Of a stretch of 64,000 nucleotides of DNA, positions 57,405 to 64,000 are shown piece after piece. Where the stretch lies: contig BDSI01000003.1 of assembly GCA_003117195.1 (NCBI GenBank), forward strand, positions 1,889,551 through 1,953,550, in the 5' to 3' direction. Source of the stretch: Eudorina sp. 2006-703-Eu-15. Its lineage: Eukaryota; Chlorophyta; Chlorophyceae; Chlamydomonadales; Volvocaceae. Position numbers and translations under genes: made by a program. Numbering within the stretch: the first letter of the stretch is position 1; every line of letters starts with the position of its first letter. Under the pieces are notes generated by a model. The model had not been told where the DNA came from. It ran no database searches and saw nothing but the letters and a program-made list of their open reading frames with translations.

Positions 57405-58865
57405 CCAGCAGGTATGCGTGGTAGGCTCTAGGATTTAAAAATTATTTCCGGCAGGTTGTTGCCATCCCGGTGCCTCGGCCTCTCCGCCCGCTCCAGGGCT
57501 TTGGCAAGGACATGCATCCTCGTCGTCGTTCATTGCACCCCACTAACCCCACGGAGGGTACGGGGGGAGGGGTGTTCGCTTAATGGGAACGAACGAAAGA
57601 TACTGGCTGGCATGCATGCGATTCTGTCCAGAGATCCGTGCGTGGTTCGAATAACCCCGGTTCCCTCGCTCCCCGCCCGCCACCATGTGATTGGGCGGGT
57701 CCAGCTGGCGCGATTTCCAGGAGATAGAGGCAATCCTGGCGCGCTGGTAACCTGCCGATGTATGTATGTGTTGGCCGAGCTGGTAACCTGCTGGTTTATG
57801 TGTTGGCCGGTACATACGTATGCGTGGCTGCATGACCCCCCCGCGGGTGATGGCTGGGTGCGCAGTAGTCCTAGGTAGGGGCTGATTAGAGGAGGCGCCT
57901 ACGAGCTATGTGGGCCCGTTGGAACACCCGGTCGGGACACGGATCCACCTTGCTTGTAACGGTCACATACATACAGCTCAAGGCAGGTTCAATTGGGTCA
58001 CCCGAAGGTAGCGTTTATTTCCAATGCGCGCTGAGTTGGCATGCACATAAATAGGTGGCATGCGTACGTGGCCCCTGATGATGCAAGCAAGCAAGCTAGT
58101 GTGCTAAAGGCATTCTTGTTCACACTTTCCAGCACGGCGGACACTTTTGGCGGACACTTTTTATTATTGACGTACATGTATGTATGCCCACTTTACTTTG
58201 ACAGCACTGCACCTCACTGCACGGCAGGCAGGGTAATAATGCGCAGAAAGCTCCATAAGGACGTACGGGCGACCGCGGGAGGCGGACCGCGTCCTTTCGA
58301 ATGGGCGTGTTCGGACACTTTATTTGCTAGGCCGCGATGCGCCAGGACGTACATACACTTTTGAGGCACGTGCACGCAAGTAGCAGGGCGCCAACGGCGG
58401 GCTTATTAATGCAAGGCATGCCCGCCCTGTTGTAGGATGAACAGTCCGTCTATCTGCGCCTGTAAGGCGAGCGAGCAGCCTCATTGCTGGCCCCCCTTGC
58501 TTGTAACCTCGAGTCCTAATAACGGTAATATACGGCAACACGGGGGATGTGTATTTGTGTAATCATAAAACACACAGCATCGGTGGAAAGCTTATATTAA
58601 TTCTTTCAAATATTCTAGACGTAACAATATGAGTAAGCGGATGGCTTTGTTGTCACACAAACCATCACCAAGCTCGTCTCGTTCATTCGTAATGTTGTCA
58701 GCAAGAAATATTTGAACGAGCGAGTTTTCATAAAATATTCTTCTTTTAAAGTATAAACGAGCGCTATTATCGGGTTGCTGAACTGACGACCTGCTGTAGC
58801 CTGCTGCTGCTGATGACGCGCGGATCGCGGTAATCGCGGAAAGGCCGACGGTACCGTCGGTACGT
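57405..58865. other. No gene recognised
   Basis: Mixed-composition sequence with repeated TACGTA/GTATGT words and a polypurine stretch. Open frames are short and without motifs. The segment 57740-57830 has a small internal duplication (GGTAACCTGC...ATGTGTTGGCCG). Confidence 0.4.
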
Positions 58866-59070
58866 ACGTACATAGTCCCTGCCAACAGAACACAAAAGCA
58901 ACGTCATTACCAGAATGCGGCTTGCTTGCCGCCCATGACCACACCACATCCATACATGTCCCTTGGCACAGTCTCCAGGCGCATGCAACGGGCGGACCCA
59001 GAGGTGCAGTAAGGAAAAAACAGCACCGTGTAGTAGTCGTCTTTTGGGGTACGAGTTAAAAGTATAAACC
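58866..59070 (-). repeat. Dispersed repeat, inverted partner of 632-835
   Basis: The reverse complement resembles 632-835 over about 200 bp. The minus-strand reading contains ARCMRLETVPRDM, against ARCVHLETAPRDM in the other copy. Function unknown. Confidence 0.6.
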
Positions 59071-59144
59071 CACAAGTCGGCAACTCCCCACCGTCCCGCC
59101 GCCTGCCCCGCCGGCACCCCCTCCCCCGCCCGCCCCTCCACCAG

Positions 59145-59308
59145 GCCGAGGACCGTGTGGCTGAGGACAAGGCGGTGGCGGACCCCCCGCTGCTGCGTCT
59201 GGAGGTGGAGGCGGCCGCGACCTACCTCTCCGTCAACCTGGCCATCACCGCCAACGCCGGTCAGGCAGGCGCGTCCCCTGACGCCGTCACGCTTGTGCAC
59301 CTGACCAA
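59145..59308 (+). other. Probable host exon fragment left of the TAC-TSD element
   Basis: After a C-rich tract and CCACCAG acceptor, an open frame reads AEDRVAEDKAVADPPLLRLE, VEAAATYLSVNLAITANAG and on to VTLVHLTN, where an inserted element begins. Composition and the acceptor suggest a real exon of a helical protein. The family is not recognised. Confidence 0.45.
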
Positions 59309-59311
59309 TAC
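59309..59311. repeat. 3-bp target site duplication, left
   Basis: TAC immediately before the left terminal repeat, repeated at 62650-62652. Confidence 0.65.
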
Positions 59312-62300
59312 CCCTACCAACTCATAGGGGGCGAGACAAGCTCTGACAGGCCTGCCTGTCAGAGCCTGTCAGGCTAACAAGGAGAGCTGGTATGGCGGGA
59401 ATTGTTCCGGACTGTCTGATGAGATATTGCTTATGTCTTGTTGTTGACAACCAGTAACAACAATGTTGACAAATTCCAACAAGAGATATTAGTGTTCATA
59501 TTTGTTTTACGATACTGATAGTTGTTGACGAGTAACTTGCAGGTAGTGAAGACTGGTTGACGATTGTTTAGAATGTCGAATCTTGTAAGCAACACTGTAA
59601 CGGTAAATGTAGGATATGACAGCAGCAGCTGGCCATCATCACAAGGTAGGATCAGAAGAAAGGATAGATGGGATTTTGCCTCCGATAGAATTGCGCTACA
59701 CCCAGTGTTGCTATCTTAAATGAAAAGAATATTTACGTATACCTGTCTACCGCCGCCAAAACACACTCTGATGCCGTGTCCCCAACTCCTGGTTACCCTC
59801 CCATATGCATCCGCGACGACGCAAGGAAAGCGCGCTTCAGGCCTCCAAGACTGAGAATAATCCCTGTCGTAGCTGTGGTAGCAGTGGTCCCGCTGTCGAA
59901 ACATGCTGAAAATTTCTGGCCGGCCTCGGAGGTTGATGACTGTTTGAAAGTTGTTCTCCTAGCAAATGGCCTGTAAGATATGTAATGTGACAGACGATTA
60001 CCGCAGCCCTTATTTCGGCACGTGTGGTGAAGCAAGGCACATGCCGAAAAACTTGGCCGCGCGGCGCGCGTATGTTGAATGCTTTTGATGGCGACTCAGA
60101 CTAGGCAAATATGTCAGTGCAATCGATCGTTTGCTGCTGTATGTTTATTAAAAATAAACCGTATACATATGCCCCAGAAAACACATACAACTCAAGAAGT
60201 CCCAGCTTTGTCGGCGGCTTGTGAAGCAATTGATCACTCACAGCCTTGAATATTTTGTGTTGAAATTTTCGGGCGGCTGACCATAGTTAGTTTGTTCATG
60301 ATGGTATTTTCCGGGCGCATCTCCACACCCTCCAATTAATAAAAAGCCAAAAAGAGATTTATCAGTTTCAGCTCCTTATGGCCTCTTTGTTAACTTTTTT
60401 GAGCGTGTGAACAGAGTCGAAATTGTACGATCGGTACTCTGGTCACGATCGTACAAAGCTTGTCAGCAGGTATTTAACTGCAGAAAGACTTACTTACATT
60501 GTTTTGACACAATTATATGTAGTGCTATTTCCGTCGCATTTTGACAAACGAAAAGAAATCCAGGCTGTTTAGAGCCAGCTAGCTCAGCGAGAGCTTGTCT
60601 GCCAGTTTCGCGAAAGACTGAGTAGATTCCGACTTATCCCGCCAATACGTCTTTCCACATCAATCGATAAAATATAGTAATAAAGGGTGCAACGGCAACA
60701 TCGACGACGCATTGTTTAATGATATGACACCGAGTGATACAGTAGATGAAATTCAAATTTGCCATCGACGATATACGCCTGCAGACGCCCTTGATTGATT
60801 CCTACCTACCTTTATTCAGTATCAGTGTTTGAAATGATCGTTTTACGTTTGCTGTCCTCACACAGGAAGGACGGGCCAGTCATCGTGTTTAGCTCCATCC
60901 GTCCCTTCGACATGGCTCAGGTATGCTGTCATTACTTCTCTGCTCACTCGCTGCTTCCTTGTATTACATTTGGCGTTTCCCATGGCGTGGTCGACCCGTA
61001 TTGCCTGACTCTTCGCTCCGTGTTCTTTGCTTGACAGTCGCTGCTGTTCGTTCCTTGTGCAGATGCTTGGCTAGGTATGACTATCGGTTTATGTACTTCC
61101 AAGTGAGCAGTTGCGCATTTCGACCGACCTTGACGACTATTAGGGTAAGTAGTTTAGGGCTCATTGCTGATTTTTCCCCTCCCGGCTGGTTTTCCCCCTC
61201 CTCGCAGAACACCTACTCGCCCATGGGCGCCAGGTCCGCTACACTGCAACAGAAGCCATTACCCTTGGGGTCGGTGGAACCATTCGCTCAGACCTCAAAC
61301 CCTTACTGATTGAACTTGGCATCGCACCTGACAAAGCGGCACAATGCTGCGCCCGCCTACATGCCCACGCCATCCGCAGCCTCAACGACATCGTAAAATG
61401 CAGACGGGTATTGGAGCGAACTCCCGTAACCCCATCACCCGCCAATGAACGCACCGGTGTGGGCTAACAGGGAACTCTTTGACTCAGGGCCGGTGACGGC
61501 GGCGCATAGATAGGCTCTGATGAGCCTCATCGTCTCTGTCCCCTTAACACACGCCCGGGTGCTGCCCGGCGTACATAATAATATTATTATTTGCTTGTGT
61601 CGTGCGTTGGGCCTTTATCTGTGGGGCCATTTGCTTGTTGCACTACGCCCACTCGCCAGACTCGCCAGAGTAAAATAAGTTGCTATGCCATTACTCGTCA
61701 CTGTGCCGAACACAGGCTCAACCCAGCAGGTGGTCGCAACTGGACACGACAGGGAGACATATGTAGCTGCTGGCGGCCGGGCGTGTGTACATAGACTGGA
61801 CAGACACGCCTGGTTCAGGGCAGGTGTTCGGGGTGTCACACCGTGTATGGTTTCGTTCGACTGAATGTGCTGGTTGTGTTGGAGATCGCGATGTTACCGC
61901 ACTGGATATTGTTGATTTTGTGCGTGCTATATATGCACACACCCTCATCGAACATTGAATGATCGATGCATGGTGTGTGTGCAATTGCGCCGGCAACGAA
62001 GCAGCCCGTCATGCAGTGTAAATGTAAAGCTCCTGATCTTGACTGTTCGCCTATGTTTGGCTCCGTCACTCGTCGCTGCACATACTTCGATGTATCGACC
62101 ATCCAGCACCGTTTCGTTCACGTGCTCGCAACTTTTGCTTATTACTTGCCGAGAAAACAAGACCGAACGTATGGACAGGACAAATCACGCAAAGTTTCAT
62201 CAGCAGCTAGTATGGATACGCATTTATTGGTCCAATACGGCAGCCCCTACTGCGCAAAGAAGTCCTAGGCCTCTGGCTCATTGTTACAACCGGTAACATT

Positions 62301-62649
62301 TATTTTCGTAAACCAGTATCTATCCTTTGACATCTTTAACAACGTTCGTTCCATAACATCGTCTGTTTTCAACAAGCGCTGAAATAAAGTTAATAAAATC
62401 TTGCAATTTTGACAGCAAGTAACAGGTTGTGATCACTGCAGACAACCACTAACATGTAACACAAGTTGACAATACTGCCCGCCAACGGACTTCTGTCACA
62501 ACCTCAGAAAGCCTCAAACAGGGTCTGAAGACTCCTCTGACAACCTGTTTGGCAACTATGACAATTTGCGTCCGGAGCTGCAAAAGACCATTCCTGACAA
62601 CCTCGCCTAGTAAGTTAGACCTTGTCAGACCCCCTATGAGTTGGTAGGG
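59312..62649. mobile_element. Inverted-repeat element (3338 bp) with TAC TSD
   Basis: Perfect 20-bp terminal inverted repeats CCCTACCAACTCATAGGGGG (59312-59331) and inverse (62630-62649). Both are followed inward by a GACAAG-containing stretch and then by several TTGACAA/CTGACA words near each end, likely binding sites. The interior is AT-rich and holds no recognisable transposase. It contains a LINE C-terminal relic (61207-61467). The three-base duplication would fit CACTA- or Harbinger-like transposition, but neither the termini nor any enzyme confirm it. Probably non-autonomous. Confidence 0.8.
61207..61467 (+). pseudogene. Non-LTR retrotransposon C-terminal relic
   Basis: An 86-codon frame to TAA reads EHLLAHGRQVRYTATEAITL, GVGGTIRSDLKPLLIELGIA, ARLHAHAIRSLNDIVKCRRV. 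The hydrophobic (E/L)xVGGxI segment, then LL..LGI..., then a helical H.HAI..L..IV..RR.LE segment, resembles the extreme C-terminus of RTE/L1-like ORFs. Upstream coding sequence is not recognisable, so this is a fragment captured inside the inverted-repeat element. Confidence 0.4.
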
Positions 62650-62652
62650 TAC
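62650..62652. repeat. 3-bp target site duplication, right
   Basis: TAC immediately outside the right terminal repeat. Confidence 0.65.
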
Positions 62653-62663
62653 GCACGCAGGGG

Positions 62664-62803
62664 CGGCTGGTGCAGCTATGCCTCACCACCCGCCCTCTCA
62701 CGGCGCTGTCGAGTCTGGTGGCGCTTGGGGAGCTGGAGGAAGCCACCTTCCGGCGGTATCTGGCGGAGCTGTTTTCGCTGCTGACGCAGCTCACATACAT
62801 CCG
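62664..62803 (+). other. Probable host exon fragment right of the TAC-TSD element
   Basis: After CACGCAG a frame reads RLVQLCLTTRPLTALSSLVA, LGELEEATFRRYLAELFSLL, TQLTYIR and then a possible GTGGCA donor. The helical, leucine-rich composition resembles the fragment at 59145, and both are on the plus strand, so they may be parts of one gene. The frames differ by one base if the element is simply removed. The family is not recognised. Confidence 0.4.
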
Positions 62804-64000
62804 GTGGCATGTAGCCTGCTCATATGTGCCCGGACTACGGTATGTACACACCGCCGGAAGTGCACCACGCGCTGTCGACCCTCTTCGCACATCGGGTGCA
62901 GCTAATGGCTGGTGCTGCTGTATGTCAGCCACGGCAGTCGTGGCGGCAGGCTGGCCGGCAGCGGCGGGGGCTGGAGCTGGGGCTCATTGAGCGGTCTGGG
63001 CCGGTCCAAGTGACAGAAGCATGGAGAGGAAGCCGAGGAGGGAAGAATGGGGCGGGTAAGGCAGAATGCAATGGAAGCGAGGTAGGAGAGGCAGGGGTAT
63101 GGATATCTGGGAGATGATGCTGGGGGGTGGCGGTGGTGGTATGATCCGCAGGGAAGGCACTACAGCAGGGTTTACATGCAGGGTTGTGGGCCTCGCATAG
63201 GAGATCACAAATGGCATGTGGATCTGGCATGTGGGTCTGGCTGGCGTGCTGGCTGGTGTGGTCACGCAGCTTATTACGTAGGAAGGCGGTTGACATGGTT
63301 AGAAGCAACTTGGTTTTATTTCGTGTCGGGCCCGTAATGCCAAGAGATATGGGCATGCATGAAGCCATGATGATGGAGCTGGATTGTGGCGCCTGCCGGC
63401 CATATGCGCGGGCAGCACCTCTGCGGTACATACTGATGACTTGGGGTTGACTTGAACTGAGTGTTTGTTAGCAATGTGGATAGGCGCGATATGACAGTTG
63501 GTAGGCAGGTAAGGTAGGGAGAAATCAGCTTGGCTCTTGGAGATCACAGGACCAACAGTGCATGTACTAATCTTACACCCTTCGCATCCAAGCGCAGCAT
63601 CCAGCACATACGGTGCAACTGTATCACAGTCAGGGTCATCTATCTGACCTCGACCTGGTTGGGGGCGAACATCTAGAACTAATTTGGATTCAACTGACAC
63701 CGTCACTTGCACATACAGCTGCCACGTAAAATATCAGGTAGGCGTGAACGAACCTAGCTAGCTACCTGCAGGGTGTTGGGAGGGTCAGCTAGCGACGGAG
63801 ACCCCTGCAGCAGGTTCATTCGTTCCACTACATACAGGTGAAGTCCGGCATTACGGCATTTTGATCATTTGCGCATGGTTTGCGCTGCTGTCAAAACTAC
63901 CATACAATTTACATGTCCATTACATAGCTGGTTTTGCCAAAGTCAAAGAACGTTACTTTTGTGTAGTCACTTTTCCGGTTTCCGATACCGCGCTGCTGGC
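62804..64000. other. No gene recognised at right end
   Basis: Short frames only. Nothing with family motifs or clear splice structure was found. A frame reading YGMYTPPEVHHALSTLFAHR at about 62839-62900 might be a further exon of the fragment to the left, but this is unsupported. Confidence 0.35.

Overview
The window looks like nuclear DNA of a volvocine green alga (Chlamydomonas/Volvox relatives). It is GC-rich, its genes are dense in small GT-AG introns, and its coding exons are full of Gly/Ala/Ser/Pro/Gln low complexity. TGTAA-type polyadenylation signals, (CA)n tracts and interstitial TTTTAGGG (Chlamydomonas-type telomere) repeats support this. No organellar, bacterial, rRNA or CRISPR signal was seen, and no tRNA was recognised by eye. 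Exon boundaries below were read by hand from splice consensus, reading-frame phase and family motifs.

Layout. 1-27 kb is the host gene region, with three multi-exon genes: a GT61-type (DUF563) glycosyltransferase on the minus strand (2250-6796); a divergently transcribed beta-helix protein resembling SHCBP1 with a C-terminal MYND finger (7271-15366, plus); and a TKL-like protein kinase with very large insertions inside its catalytic domain (20415-27055, minus). Their introns hold minisatellites and telomere-like repeats. In two of the genes a tandem repeat starts exactly at an exon end and multiplies the 5' splice site.

27-33 kb is repeat-derived ground: an old LINE 3' end, a LINE zinc-knuckle relic and dispersed repeats. 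33123-38797 is a complete DNA transposon with 16-bp terminal inverted repeats and an 8-bp target duplication. It carries a DUF6729/DDE-type transposase gene whose middle is a long 20-residue tandem repeat. 39.9-41.7 kb is a broken tyrosine recombinase gene.

41.9-57.0 kb is a nested pile of non-LTR retrotransposons. The 3' tails of one lineage (here LINE-A) are (CA)n microsatellites, and new copies begin directly behind those tails. A 3.66-kb block of this pile is tandemly duplicated. A second lineage (LINE-B) supplies ORF1 and reverse-transcriptase sequence. 59312-62649 is a second inverted-repeat element with a TAC target duplication, sitting between two stretches that look like pieces of a host gene. 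The last 1.2 kb shows nothing recognisable.

The three host genes show no obvious functional link. The first two share a 474-bp divergent promoter interval. The right half is best read as a transposon-rich, possibly heterochromatic or centromere-like, region.
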